Shown in pieces: positions 16,605 to 24,949 of a stretch of DNA of 64,000 nucleotides. The first letter of the stretch is position 1, and every line of letters starts with the position of its first letter. Below the pieces are notes generated by a model. That model worked only from the letters and a program-made list of their open reading frames with translations. It did no database searches and was not told the DNA's origin. The DNA comes from Pseudomonas sp. CHM02 (GTDB lineage: Bacteria; Pseudomonadota; Gammaproteobacteria; Pseudomonadales; Pseudomonadaceae). The position numbers and the translations under genes are program-made. The stretch spans positions 29,028 through 93,027 of the forward strand of contig NZ_JFCA01000033.1 of the NCBI RefSeq assembly GCF_000612585.1, in the 5' to 3' direction.

Positions 16605-17504
16605 TTATTGCATCCACGGCGGCGGCGGTGGCTCGTCCGGTACCTTGCTCGGTGGCGCATCATCCGCCGCCCGAATCGCCTGGCGGCGCTCTTCATCCAG
16701 CCGTGCGGCTTCGATCTCGCGGATCACACCGCCGACATCCGCCAGCTCTTCCGGCTCGTCGAACTCGCCGGTCAATACGCTGGCCGGGTGCAAGGTGCCG
16801 GCTTCGTACAGGGCCCACATTTCCTTGGCGTACTTGGTCTTCTTCAACTCCGGGGCAAAGCGCCCGAAGTAGGAAGCCATGTTGCCCACATCCCGTTCCA
16901 GCATGCTGAACGCGTGGTTATTGCCCGCCGCATCGACCGCCTGGGGCAGGTCGATGATCACCGGGCCCGTTGGCGTGAGCAGCACGTTGAACTCGGACAA
17001 GTCACCGTGCACCAGGCCGGTACACAGCATCAGCACGATCTGGGAAATCAGGAAGGCGTGGTATTCACGCGCCTGGTCCGGCTCCAGCACCACGTCGTTC
17101 AGACGGGGTGCCGCATCGCCGTACTCGTCGGCCACCAGTTCCATCAGCAGCACGCCCTCAAGGAAGTCGAACGGCTGGGGCACGCGAACGCCCGCACCGG
17201 CCAGGCGGAACAACGCCGCCACTTCGGCGTTCTGCCAGGCATCTTCGGTTTCTTTCTTGCCGAACTTGGAGCCCTTGGCCATGGCCCGGGCCTGCCGGCT
17301 GTTACGGACCTTACGGCCTTCCTGGTATTCGGACGCTTGACGAAAACTTCGTTTGTTCGCCTCCTTGTAAACCTTGGCGCAACGCAATTCGTTGCCGCAG
17401 CGCACCACATAAACAGCTGCTTCTTTACCACTCATGAGTGGGCGCAGCACTTCGTCGACCAGACCGTCTTCGATCAGGGGTTCAATGCGTTTAGGAGTCT
17501 TCAT
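16605..17504 (-). CDS. RIO-type serine/threonine protein kinase
   Basis: A 299-residue RIO kinase: ATP-binding region with Ser-Gly-Lys-Glu-Ala and Lys44, catalytic loop Leu-Val-His-Gly-Asp168-Leu-Ser-Glu-Phe-Asn173, and metal-binding Ile-Ile-Asp185-Leu-Pro-Gln-Ala in place of DFG. The C-terminal tail is acidic and ends with a Pro-rich stretch. Similar to a conserved Pseudomonas protein of unknown substrate. Transcribed after the thiolase gene in the same direction (134-base gap). Confidence 0.92.
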   Translation of the reverse strand: MKTPKRIEPLIEDGLVDEVLRPLMSGKEAAVYVVRCGNELRCAKVYKEANKRSFRQASEYQEGRKVRNSRQARAMAKGSKFGKKETEDAWQNAEVAALFRLAGAGVRVPQPFDFLEGVLLMELVADEYGDAAPRLNDVVLEPDQAREYHAFLISQIVLMLCTGLVHGDLSEFNVLLTPTGPVIIDLPQAVDAAGNNHAFSMLERDVGNMASYFGRFAPELKKTKYAKEMWALYEAGTLHPASVLTGEFDEPEELADVGGVIREIEAARLDEERRQAIRAADDAPPSKVPDEPPPPPWMQ

Positions 17505-17638
17505 CAGCTTTTATTGTGGGTCCTTTATTACCAAATACGCGTATGGCACTCGTTATACGGCAATCGGCTCGCCGGTGGGAGAGGCTACCGACCTCTGACC
17601 ACTCAAGAATGCATCCAATATGCCAATTTGCGGCGCAA

Positions 17639-18916
17639 TCAACGTTCAATGATCGCCGTAACACCTTGGCCACCGGCAGCGCAGATCGAAATCAGGCCAC
17701 GGCCCTTGCCCGCCGCATCCAGCAATTTGGCCAGATTGGCGACGATACGCCCGCCGGTGGCAGCGAACGGGTGCCCGGCCGCCAGGGAGCTGCCCTTCAC
17801 ATTGAGCCGGCTGCGGTCGATCGACCCCAACGGTGCATCCAGCCCGAGGCGCGTCTTGCAGTAGTCCGCATCCTCCCAGGCCTTGAGCGTGCACAAAACC
17901 TGGGCAGCGAACGCTTCGTGGATCTCGTAGTAATCGAAGTCCTGCAGCGTCAGACCATTCCTCGCCAGCAAGCGCGGTACCGCGTACGCCGGCGCCATCA
18001 GCAGGCCTTCGGCGCCGTTGACGAAGTCCACCGCCGCCGCTTCACCATCGCGCAAATACGCGAGGATCGGCAAGCCACGTTCCTGGGCCCAGGCCTCACT
18101 GCCGAGCAGTACCAGGGACGCGCCATCCGTGAGCGGCGTGGAGTTGCCGGCGGTGAGCGTGCCCTTTTCGCTGCGCTCGAAGGCGGGCTTGAGCGCGGCG
18201 AGTTTTTCCAGGGTCAGGTCGGGACGCAGGTTGTTATCGCGGGTCAGACCCAGGAACGGCGTGAGCAAATCGTTGTGCCAGCCTTCGGCGTAGGCAGCCG
18301 CCATTTTCTGGTGGCTTTCCAGGGCCAACTGGTCCTGCTCGGCGCGAGGAATCTGCCAGGTCTGCGCCATCAATTCGCAGTGCTGGCCCATGGACAACCC
18401 CGTACGTGGCTCGCCGTTGCGCGGTAACTCCGGCTTGAGGTGGTGAGGACGAAGTTGTAACAGGAGTTTTAATTTATCCGCCATGGACTTGCTGCGGTTG
18501 GCTTGCAGCAGGATCTTGCGCAGGCCTTCATTCACCCCGATAGGGGCGTCGGAGGTGGTGTCCACCCCTCCGGCAATCCCGCATTCGATCTGCCCCAGGG
18601 CGATCTTGTTGGCCACCAGCAACGCGGCTTCCAGGCCGGTACCGCACGCCTGTTGGATGTCATAGGCCGGGGTTTGCGGCGACAGGCGCGAACCCAGCAC
18701 GCATTCACGGGTGAGGTTGAAGTCGCGCGAATGCTTGAGCACCGCACCGGCCGCCACTTCGCCCATGCGCAGGCCGTGCAGGTTGTAGCGTTCGATCAGG
18801 CCTTCCAGCGCGGCGGTCAGCATCGCCTGGTTGCTTGCCGTGGCGTAGGGGCCATTGGAGCGGGCGAAAGGAATGCGGTTACCGCCAATGATCGCTACAC
18901 GGCGCAATTGAGTCAT
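17639..18916 (-). CDS. Thiolase (acetyl-CoA C-acetyltransferase, FadI-like)
   Basis: A 425-residue thiolase that cleaves or joins 3-ketoacyl-CoA. Active site seen: nucleophile Cys91 in Gln-Gln-Ala-Cys-Gly-Thr-Gly, His-Glu-Ala-Phe-Ala-Ala-Gln (the FadI form of the Asn-Glu-Ala-Phe motif), His382 in Gly-His-Pro-Phe, and Cys412 in Ile-Cys-Ala-Ala-Gly-Gly-Gln-Gly. Start ATG 18916 has GGGAGC 7 bases upstream; an open extension to 18952 has none. Divergent from fabG-maoC, suggesting one fatty-acid or acyl-CoA pathway shared by three enzymes. Confidence 0.92.
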   Translation of the reverse strand: MTQLRRVAIIGGNRIPFARSNGPYATASNQAMLTAALEGLIERYNLHGLRMGEVAAGAVLKHSRDFNLTRECVLGSRLSPQTPAYDIQQACGTGLEAALLVANKIALGQIECGIAGGVDTTSDAPIGVNEGLRKILLQANRSKSMADKLKLLLQLRPHHLKPELPRNGEPRTGLSMGQHCELMAQTWQIPRAEQDQLALESHQKMAAAYAEGWHNDLLTPFLGLTRDNNLRPDLTLEKLAALKPAFERSEKGTLTAGNSTPLTDGASLVLLGSEAWAQERGLPILAYLRDGEAAAVDFVNGAEGLLMAPAYAVPRLLARNGLTLQDFDYYEIHEAFAAQVLCTLKAWEDADYCKTRLGLDAPLGSIDRSRLNVKGSSLAAGHPFAATGGRIVANLAKLLDAAGKGRGLISICAAGGQGVTAIIER

Positions 18917-18956
18917 GGAAAGCTCCCTGATGGTTGTGGGTGGAATCACCAAGCCT

Positions 18957-18994
18957 AGCCTAGGCTCAATCGAACGACTGCCACCCCGGGGTGG
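18957..18994. promoter_or_regulatory. Two perfect palindromes in the thiolase / fabG divergent region
   Basis: AGCCTAGGCT (18957-18966) and CCACCCCGGGGTGG (18981-18994) lie 14 bases apart between the two divergent genes (114-base gap). Either may be an operator for a shared regulator that is not encoded here. No regulator gene is adjacent. Confidence 0.4.
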
Positions 18995-19030
18995 TCAACC
19001 CTTTGAACCCCAGCCTTCGGAGAGCGTTCC

Positions 19031-20374
19031 ATGTCTGACCGTTATATCGACTTCGCCAACTCAAGCCTCGGCCATCGCCTGGTCGCCGCCATTGGCCTGC
19101 CGTCACCGGTACGCCTGGAACGCTGGCAGGCCGGGCGCCTGCGCCCGGTGGAAGGTGCGTTGCTACTCGGTGGTGGTGCGCTGGCAGCTCGCGTGCAGGC
19201 GTTTGCCAATCGGCTCACCGACGCCATCTACACCTACGGCACCGAGACCTCGACGTGGATTCCCGGCCACGGTCCCAAGCTCAAGGCCGTCGTGTTCGAC
19301 GCCAGCGACTTGCAGCACACCGACCAACTCAAACAGCTGCGCGAATTCTTCCAGCCGCTGCTGAAAAACCTCGATAACAGCGCGCACCTGGTGATCCTCG
19401 GGCGTGCACCGGAAAGCCTCAGCGATCCTTTCGCCGCCAGCGCCCAGCGCGCCCTGGAGGGTTTCAGCCGCTCGCTGGCCAAAGAGCTGCGCAACGGCGG
19501 CGTGTTGCAATTGCTCTACGTCAGCGACGGGGCCGAAGAGCAACTGGAGGGCGCGCTGCGCTTCTTCCTTTCACCGAAAAGCGCGTATATCTCCGGGCAG
19601 GTGATTCGTCTGGAACCCTGCGCCACGCCGGTCGAAGACTGGACGCGCCCACTGGCCGGACGCAAGGCGCTGGTCACCGGTGCCGCCCGAGGCATTGGTG
19701 CCTCCATCGCTGAAACCCTGGCCCGCGACGGCGCCGAGGTGATCCTGCTCGACGTGCCCCAAGCCAGGGCCGACCTCGAAGCCCTGGCCGCGCGCCTGGG
19801 GGCACGCACTGTCGCGCTGGATATCTGTGCTGAAGACGCGGCCCGCCAATTGATCGAGCACCTGCCCGATGGCCTCGACATCCTGGTGCACAACGCCGGT
19901 ATTACCCGCGACAAAACCCTGGCGAACATGACCCCGGAATACTGGGACGCGGTGCTGGCGGTCAACCTCAATGCGCCGCAGGTACTGACCAAGGCGCTGC
20001 TCGACAGCGGCACCCTGCACGACAACGCCCGCGTGGTACTGCTGGCGTCGATCAGCGGCATTGCCGGCAATCGTGGGCAAACCAACTATGCCGCAAGCAA
20101 GGCAGGGTTGATTGGCCTGGCGCAGGCCTGGGCCCCGCTGCTCAAGGCGCGTGGCATCAGTATCAACGCGGTAGCACCCGGTTTTATCGAAACCCAGATG
20201 ACCGCGCATATTCCGTTCGCCTTGCGTGAAGCCGGGCGGCGCATGAGTTCGTTGGGCCAGGGCGGCCTGCCACAGGACGTCGCCGAAGCGGTGGCGTGGT
20301 TGGGCCAACCGGGTTCCGGTGCGGTCAGTGGGCAAGCGCTGCGGGTATGTGGGCAAAGTCTCTTGGGAGCGTAA
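19031..20374 (+). CDS. High-molecular-weight 3-oxoacyl-ACP/CoA reductase (FabG-like)
   Basis: A 447-residue two-domain short-chain dehydrogenase. The first 200 residues form a degenerate N-terminal domain; the second carries the NAD(P) motif Thr-Gly-Ala-Ala-Arg-Gly-Ile-Gly (216-223), Asn-Ala-Gly (288-290) and the catalytic Ser342, Tyr353, Lys357. This is the size and layout of HMW FabG (M. tuberculosis FabG4 type), which reduces 3-oxoacyl-CoA/ACP rather than being the essential housekeeping FabG. It is followed after 2 bases by the MaoC-like gene. Confidence 0.92.
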   Translation: MSDRYIDFANSSLGHRLVAAIGLPSPVRLERWQAGRLRPVEGALLLGGGALAARVQAFANRLTDAIYTYGTETSTWIPGHGPKLKAVVFDASDLQHTDQLKQLREFFQPLLKNLDNSAHLVILGRAPESLSDPFAASAQRALEGFSRSLAKELRNGGVLQLLYVSDGAEEQLEGALRFFLSPKSAYISGQVIRLEPCATPVEDWTRPLAGRKALVTGAARGIGASIAETLARDGAEVILLDVPQARADLEALAARLGARTVALDICAEDAARQLIEHLPDGLDILVHNAGITRDKTLANMTPEYWDAVLAVNLNAPQVLTKALLDSGTLHDNARVVLLASISGIAGNRGQTNYAASKAGLIGLAQAWAPLLKARGISINAVAPGFIETQMTAHIPFALREAGRRMSSLGQGGLPQDVAEAVAWLGQPGSGAVSGQALRVCGQSLLGA

Positions 20375-20376
20375 GC

Positions 20377-21225
20377 ATGCAATGGAAAACCTTAGGCAAT
20401 ACGCCGTTCCTGCCGCCGCTGTATTGGCGTGCGGCGCTCAAGCGCAAGATCACCGGCAGCACCCTGCCCGAACAAGGGTTGCGCTGCCGGGTAAGTATCA
20501 ACCCCAGGCAGGTGGCGGCGTATCGCAAGGTCTGCGGTTTTGCCGACAGCCCGATCCTGCCGGCGACTTATCCGCATATCCTGGCGTTCGGCCTGCAGAT
20601 GCAGTTGCTCACCGATAAACGTTTTCCCTTTCCGCTGCTGGGGCTGATTCACCTTAGTAACCGCATCCGCATCCATCGTCCGATGGGGGGTGTCAGCGAG
20701 CTGTCCATCGGCGTGCACGCGCAGAACCTCGAGCCCCATCCCAAAGGTGCGACCTTCGATCTGTTGACCACCGTGGAAGATTCCCTCGGCCTGCTGTGGG
20801 AAGCCGAGAGCCGCATGCTGTGCCGGGGTGTGAAACTGGAAGGTGAGGCAAAAGATGACGTGCAACCTTCCCCCACCCTGGTCAGCGAACTGTCCCGTTG
20901 GAAGGCGCCCGCCGATATAGGCAGGCGTTATGCGCGGGTCTCCGGCGACTACAACCCGATCCACCTCAGCGCCCTGACCGCCAAGCTGTTCGGCTTCCCC
21001 CAGGCCATCGCCCACGGGCTGTGGAACAAGGCGCACACCCTCGCCGCCCTTGGCGAACACCTGCCCAGCGCCAATATCGAGATAAGCGTCGAGTTCAGGA
21101 AACCCGTGCGCCTGCCCAGTGAAGTGACGTTATTGGCCAGCGCCGCCGGTTCCAGCGGTGAGTTGTGGCTCAAAGGCGCAGGCGATATTGAACATATGGT
21201 AGGCAAGTGGCAGCCGCTCGCCTGA
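20377..21225 (+). CDS. MaoC-like (R)-specific enoyl-CoA hydratase family protein
   Basis: A 282-residue hot-dog protein. The C-terminal half has the MaoC hydratase motif: Tyr-Ala-Arg-Val-Ser-Gly-Asp-Tyr-Asn-Pro-Ile-His (catalytic Asp and His) and Gly-Phe-Pro-Gln-Ala-Ile-Ala-His-Gly. The first half resembles a degenerate second hot-dog repeat. Hydration of 2-enoyl-CoA to 3-hydroxyacyl-CoA is expected, which fits with the reductase gene before it and the thiolase on the other side. Start at ATG 20377, GGGAGC 6 bases upstream. Confidence 0.88.
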   Translation: MQWKTLGNTPFLPPLYWRAALKRKITGSTLPEQGLRCRVSINPRQVAAYRKVCGFADSPILPATYPHILAFGLQMQLLTDKRFPFPLLGLIHLSNRIRIHRPMGGVSELSIGVHAQNLEPHPKGATFDLLTTVEDSLGLLWEAESRMLCRGVKLEGEAKDDVQPSPTLVSELSRWKAPADIGRRYARVSGDYNPIHLSALTAKLFGFPQAIAHGLWNKAHTLAALGEHLPSANIEISVEFRKPVRLPSEVTLLASAAGSSGELWLKGAGDIEHMVGKWQPLA

Positions 21226-21526
21226 AACATACTGATTAATTGTATATATACACCCTAAGTTATAGCGGACTTTTCAGCGTCCGATTTTTTATTCAACCTA
21301 TTGATTTGTATAATATATACATCTTGATACATCCCTTCCCTACATCCTTGGTATTAGTCGCTTAGCCGATTCACCGCGGCCGTATATAAATCGTTAATAC
21401 CAAGTAGAGCATTGAGAGAAAGCACCGCCGGGGCTGTTATAGCCACACGGACAAACGTATCGCTAACCCAAGAAATAGTGAGCGTTTGAAAACAACCAAG
21501 GTTGTACAGGTGCAAGGAACTCAATC
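21226..21526. promoter_or_regulatory. AT-rich 301-base region upstream of the glycine-rich lipoprotein
   Basis: After the terminator at 21266-21290 it is markedly AT-rich, with TATATA-like runs near 21241-21250 and 21306-21320. A 10-bp perfect inverted repeat, CTTGGTATTA (21347-21356) and TAATACCAAG (21395-21404), is separated by 38 bases. The 10-mer GTATTAGTCG (21351-21360) recurs in the flp/rcpC region (25719-25728). Probable promoter and regulator site, not proved. Confidence 0.5.
21266..21290 (+). terminator. Intrinsic terminator after fabG-maoC
   Basis: CGGAC, an 8-base loop, GTCCG, then A and a run of six T. The stem is short (5 bp) but T-rich tail and position 40 bases after the stop support a terminator. 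Confidence 0.6.
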
Positions 21527-23056
21527 ATGAAAACTCAACAAGTAGTGTTTTGGAAAGCAAGTACCGCGCTGGCCCTGGCAGTGGCACTGACACTCGGCGG
21601 CTGCAGCAGCGGTGGTGGCGGGCATCACAGCGGTGGATCTTCCTCGAGCGCTGGCGCGGGCGGTGGCGGCACGGGTGGCGGTGGCGGCGGTGGCGGTACC
21701 GACCCAGGCACCCCCGGCGGAACCACAACCCCCTTGGTGACCGCGACCGTGGTCGACACCCTCGGCGATACCGTAACCGGCCTCGGCGGCACCGTCGGTA
21801 GCCTGGGCACCACCCTTGGCAGCCTGCCAATCGTTGGCGCAACCGCTGGCGGCCTGGTGACCGCTACCGGCAACGCGGTCGGCAGCATCGGCACCGGCCT
21901 GTCGGATGGCCTGGGCAAGCTGGGCACCGACGGCAATGCGCTGGGCACGACCGTCGCTGGCGTGGGCAACGGTGTTGCCGACCTGGGCGATGGCGTAAGC
22001 GTCACCGGCGGCAACGTCGCCACTCTGCTGGGGAAAGTGCCCGTGGTCGGCGGCGCGGCGCCGGTGGTTGGTGGTGTAGTCGACAAAGTCGGCAATGCCG
22101 TGACCATGCTGGGCGACACCCTGAGCACCGCCAGCACTACTGGCCCGCTAGGTTCGGTCACTAATACCGTTGGCACAAAAGTCCTCGTGCCGGTGGTGTC
22201 CCTGGTGGAAAACACCACCGGTAAAGTCGGCGATGCGACCGGCCTCGGTTCCCCCGTGGGCGGCCTGCTGAAAAAAGTCGGCGATACCGTCGACGGCCTG
22301 GGCGATAAAGTCGGCGACGCGGGCGGTAGCGGCAACCCTGTAACCGGCGCCGTGGGCGACGTGCTCAATGGCGTAGGCAAGGTAGTCGGCAAGGCCAGCG
22401 GTTATGTCGACCCGAATACCGATAACAGTGGTGGCGGCAGTGGCGGTAGCGGCGGCGGCAGCGCTGGCAATCTGGGCCTCGCCGAACTCATCGGTGGCGT
22501 GATCGCCGGTGCCGGCAGCGGTGTGGATGCAGGCAGCAGCAATGGCGTAGTGAGTGCAACCGGCGTGACTGGCGTCAACGCAGGCGGCACTGTCGCCTCC
22601 CTGGGCACCCTCCTCGGTGGCAGTGGTGTACCGAACACCGCAGCAGCCGCACCCGTCGCCGGGCTGACCAGCCAAATCGGCGGCGCACTGAACCCTGTCA
22701 CCAGCGGCGTGCAAAGCCTGACTCAAACCATCGGTGGCGCCACCGGCCTGGGTGCTCCAGTCAATGGCCTGGTGACGAATGTCGGCGGCGCCGTCAGCAA
22801 CCTCGGCGGCCAGATCAGTGGCACCAACGCCAACCCGATCACCAACGCCCTGGGCGGCACCGTGACCGCAGTCGGCGGCACCGTGGCCTCGATCGGCGGC
22901 CTGGTCACCGGCGGCACCAACACCGGCGGCGGCTTGCTCGGCGGTGGCCTGAACCTGGGTGTCGGCGCAGGCGCCGGAGCCTCTGGGGGTGCAGGCGGCA
23001 GCGCAAATGGTGGTCTTCTGGGCGGCCTGCTGGGTGGCCTGGGCGGCAAAAAATAA
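21527..23056 (+). CDS. Glycine-rich repeat lipoprotein (collagen-like annotated family)
   Basis: A 509-residue lipoprotein. Signal peptide residues 1-25 with lipobox Leu-Gly-Gly-Cys26; residue +2 is Ser, which favours the outer membrane. Residues 27-68 are a Ser/Gly linker. The rest is made of short Val/Leu-Gly units with a period near 7 (pattern Leu-Gly-x-x-Val-x-x), and contains two copies of a module of about 50 residues, about 235-289 and 403-457: Ala-Thr-Gly-Leu-Gly-(Ser/Ala)-Pro-Val-(Gly/Asn)-Gly-Leu, later Asn-Pro-(Val/Ile)-Thr. They are joined by a Gly/Ser-rich linker (301-315). It has no strict Gly-X-Y and no other Cys. Such proteins are often named collagen-like. It lies directly upstream of a TpsB transporter, and a terminator separates the two. 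I propose it as a cell-surface or exported partner; its function is unknown. Confidence 0.8.
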   Translation: MKTQQVVFWKASTALALAVALTLGGCSSGGGGHHSGGSSSSAGAGGGGTGGGGGGGGTDPGTPGGTTTPLVTATVVDTLGDTVTGLGGTVGSLGTTLGSLPIVGATAGGLVTATGNAVGSIGTGLSDGLGKLGTDGNALGTTVAGVGNGVADLGDGVSVTGGNVATLLGKVPVVGGAAPVVGGVVDKVGNAVTMLGDTLSTASTTGPLGSVTNTVGTKVLVPVVSLVENTTGKVGDATGLGSPVGGLLKKVGDTVDGLGDKVGDAGGSGNPVTGAVGDVLNGVGKVVGKASGYVDPNTDNSGGGSGGSGGGSAGNLGLAELIGGVIAGAGSGVDAGSSNGVVSATGVTGVNAGGTVASLGTLLGGSGVPNTAAAAPVAGLTSQIGGALNPVTSGVQSLTQTIGGATGLGAPVNGLVTNVGGAVSNLGGQISGTNANPITNALGGTVTAVGGTVASIGGLVTGGTNTGGGLLGGGLNLGVGAGAGASGGAGGSANGGLLGGLLGGLGGKK

Positions 23057-23107
23057 ATTGCACCTGGCCGATTAGACGGCCTCACCTACAGCGCCTACGC
23101 TTGGTTG

Positions 23108-23142
23108 AGACGAGAGACCCCACTAAGTCTCTCGTCTTTTTT
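23108..23142 (+). terminator. Intrinsic terminator after the lipoprotein gene
   Basis: AGACGAGAGAC and GTCTCTCGTCT form a perfect 11-bp stem with an 8-base loop, followed directly by TTTTTT. Strong terminator 50 bases after the stop, so the downstream tpsB-like gene is expressed by read-through or by its own promoter. Confidence 0.9.
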
Positions 23143-23240
23143 ATGGGTCAATGATCGATCCCTGAAAGCACCCGAACCGCGCCCCCAGAGCCCGGCGGGA
23201 ATCTGCGAACGCTGCTGCAGTTTTGACCATGGAGTGTCCT

Positions 23241-24923
23241 ATGCGCGCTTTGACGCCGTTGTTACTACTCACCCTCAGTGCTTATGCCCACGCCGATACC
23301 CTACCCAGCTTCCTCAACAGTAACGACACGATCCGCAACCTGCCGGTGCCCAACCTGCCCGCCGACGCCTATCGACCGGCCGCCACACCAACCCAGGTGC
23401 CGACGCCGGCACCCACCGCCGGGCAGCCGTTGCTGATGGACACTAAAGTGACCATTCGCAAACTGCAGATCGACGGCGGCACGGTCTACCCGCTCAAGGA
23501 CGTCGCCCAGGTATTCGAGCCGCTGATTGGTCACGAAACCAACCTGGCGCAATTGATCGAAGCCACCCGCGGCATCACCCGGCGCTACCAGGAAGACGGC
23601 TACCTGCTGTCCTATGCTTTCCTGCCGGAACAAGGCTTCGAAGGCGGCCTGGTACACGTGGTGCTGGTCGAAGGTTATATCCGCGATTACCAACTGCAGG
23701 GGGATATTGGTTCGGTCTCGTCCTACGTCGACAAACTGGCGGAAAAACTCAAGGCCGAACGTCCGCTCACACGCAAGACCTTCGAGCGCTACACCACCCT
23801 GATGAGTGCCATCCCAGGCGTGACCTTGCAGGCCCAGGTGCCACCGCCGGGCACCACCGATGGCGGCACCCATATGCAGATCACCGCCAGCCGCAAGCCC
23901 TTCACCACCAGCATGAGCCTCAACGAAGCCAGCCGTGGCGGCACCCAGGCGCTGCTGACCGGTACCAGCAACTCGTGGACGTCCATGGGCGAACAACTGA
24001 GCATCAGCGGCCTGTTCCCGCCGGGCGAGGACAAAGAGCATTACTACCGCGCGTCCTACAGCCAATTCGTCAACGCCGAAGGCACCCAGCTCATACTCTC
24101 GGGCGAACGCTACCGCGCCGATCCCAGCACCAGCCTGCAGTTGGGCGACGGTCTTGAACTCAAGCCGCACCAGCAAATCGACCGTTACTCCATTGGCATC
24201 AGCCATCCCTTTATCGCTTCGCCCAGCGAGTCGCTGAGCCTCGGCAGTCGCCTCTACGCCGTGGACCAGACCAACCGCTACAAACTGGAGGGTTTCCCCC
24301 AGCGCTTTGAACTGGAAACCAACCTGCGCGCCCTGGCCTTCGAGGGTGACTGGCGTAAAGCGGACACCACCCAACTGCGCATCATCAGCGGCGGTTTGTA
24401 CCAAGGTATCAACGGTATGGGCGCCAAGACCCACACGGACTTCGGCGGCCTCAAGCCCGACCTCGACTTCTTCCGTCTGCGCCTGTCCGGCGTACAGAGC
24501 AACAAGCTGTTCGATAACTGGCAGGGCGTGGTATCCGGCGCGCTTTACTGGAGCAACGACGACCTGCCCGACAGCGAGCGCGCCACCTTCGGCGGGCAAA
24601 GCTTCGGCCGTGGCTACCCCGATGACCAGGGCACGGGCGACAAAGGTTGGGGCGTGGCCTACGAGATCAACTACAGCTACAACCGCGCCGGCGATTGGGT
24701 GAGGATCCTGCAACCCTACGTGGTGTTCGACCGCGCCAAGACCTGGTTCAACGACCTGCCGGTCAAGGGCAATGACATGTCATCGGCGGCAGTGGGGCTG
24801 CGCTTTGGCGACGCCAAGTACTACAACATCGCGCTGGAAGTCGCCAAGCCGATGTCGGACGTGGCACTGGACAGCTTCGATCGGCGGCCGCGCTATTCGT
24901 TGAGTTTCAGCTACCAGCTCTAA
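23241..24923 (+). CDS. TpsB-family outer-membrane transporter (ShlB/FhaC/HecB type)
   Basis: A 560-residue two-partner-secretion pore. Signal peptide Met-Arg-Ala-Leu-Thr-Pro with cleavage after Ala-His-Ala; a Pro-rich linker; two POTRA-like domains (about 70-230, first starting Val-Thr-Ile-Arg-Lys-Leu); then a 16-strand barrel with loop-6 motif Arg-Gly-Tyr (in Phe-Gly-Arg-Gly-Tyr) and a C-terminal strand ending Ser-Phe-Ser-Tyr-Gln-Leu, the aromatic-ended barrel signature. Start ATG 23241 has GGAG 6 bases upstream; a TTG extension at 23223 lacks one. No classical TpsA with a haemagglutination domain is adjacent; the lipoprotein before it is the only candidate substrate. Confidence 0.9.
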   Translation: MRALTPLLLLTLSAYAHADTLPSFLNSNDTIRNLPVPNLPADAYRPAATPTQVPTPAPTAGQPLLMDTKVTIRKLQIDGGTVYPLKDVAQVFEPLIGHETNLAQLIEATRGITRRYQEDGYLLSYAFLPEQGFEGGLVHVVLVEGYIRDYQLQGDIGSVSSYVDKLAEKLKAERPLTRKTFERYTTLMSAIPGVTLQAQVPPPGTTDGGTHMQITASRKPFTTSMSLNEASRGGTQALLTGTSNSWTSMGEQLSISGLFPPGEDKEHYYRASYSQFVNAEGTQLILSGERYRADPSTSLQLGDGLELKPHQQIDRYSIGISHPFIASPSESLSLGSRLYAVDQTNRYKLEGFPQRFELETNLRALAFEGDWRKADTTQLRIISGGLYQGINGMGAKTHTDFGGLKPDLDFFRLRLSGVQSNKLFDNWQGVVSGALYWSNDDLPDSERATFGGQSFGRGYPDDQGTGDKGWGVAYEINYSYNRAGDWVRILQPYVVFDRAKTWFNDLPVKGNDMSSAAVGLRFGDAKYYNIALEVAKPMSDVALDSFDRRPRYSLSFSYQL

Positions 24924-24928
24924 CCTCT

Positions 24929-24949
24929 GCAGGCGCCCCCGGCGCCTAC
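24929..24949. terminator. Possible two-way hairpin between tpsB-like and response-regulator genes
   Basis: TGCAGGCGCC and GGCGCCTACA pair closely around a very short centre, in the 22-base gap between convergent genes, overlapping the stop of the response regulator. Only a short T-stretch follows (GTTTCGCTTT), so strength is doubtful. Confidence 0.45.

Noticed and set aside
23301..24713. 470-codon frame opposite the tpsB-like gene
   Set aside because: Shadow frame; the plus-strand protein has signal peptide, POTRA and barrel features.
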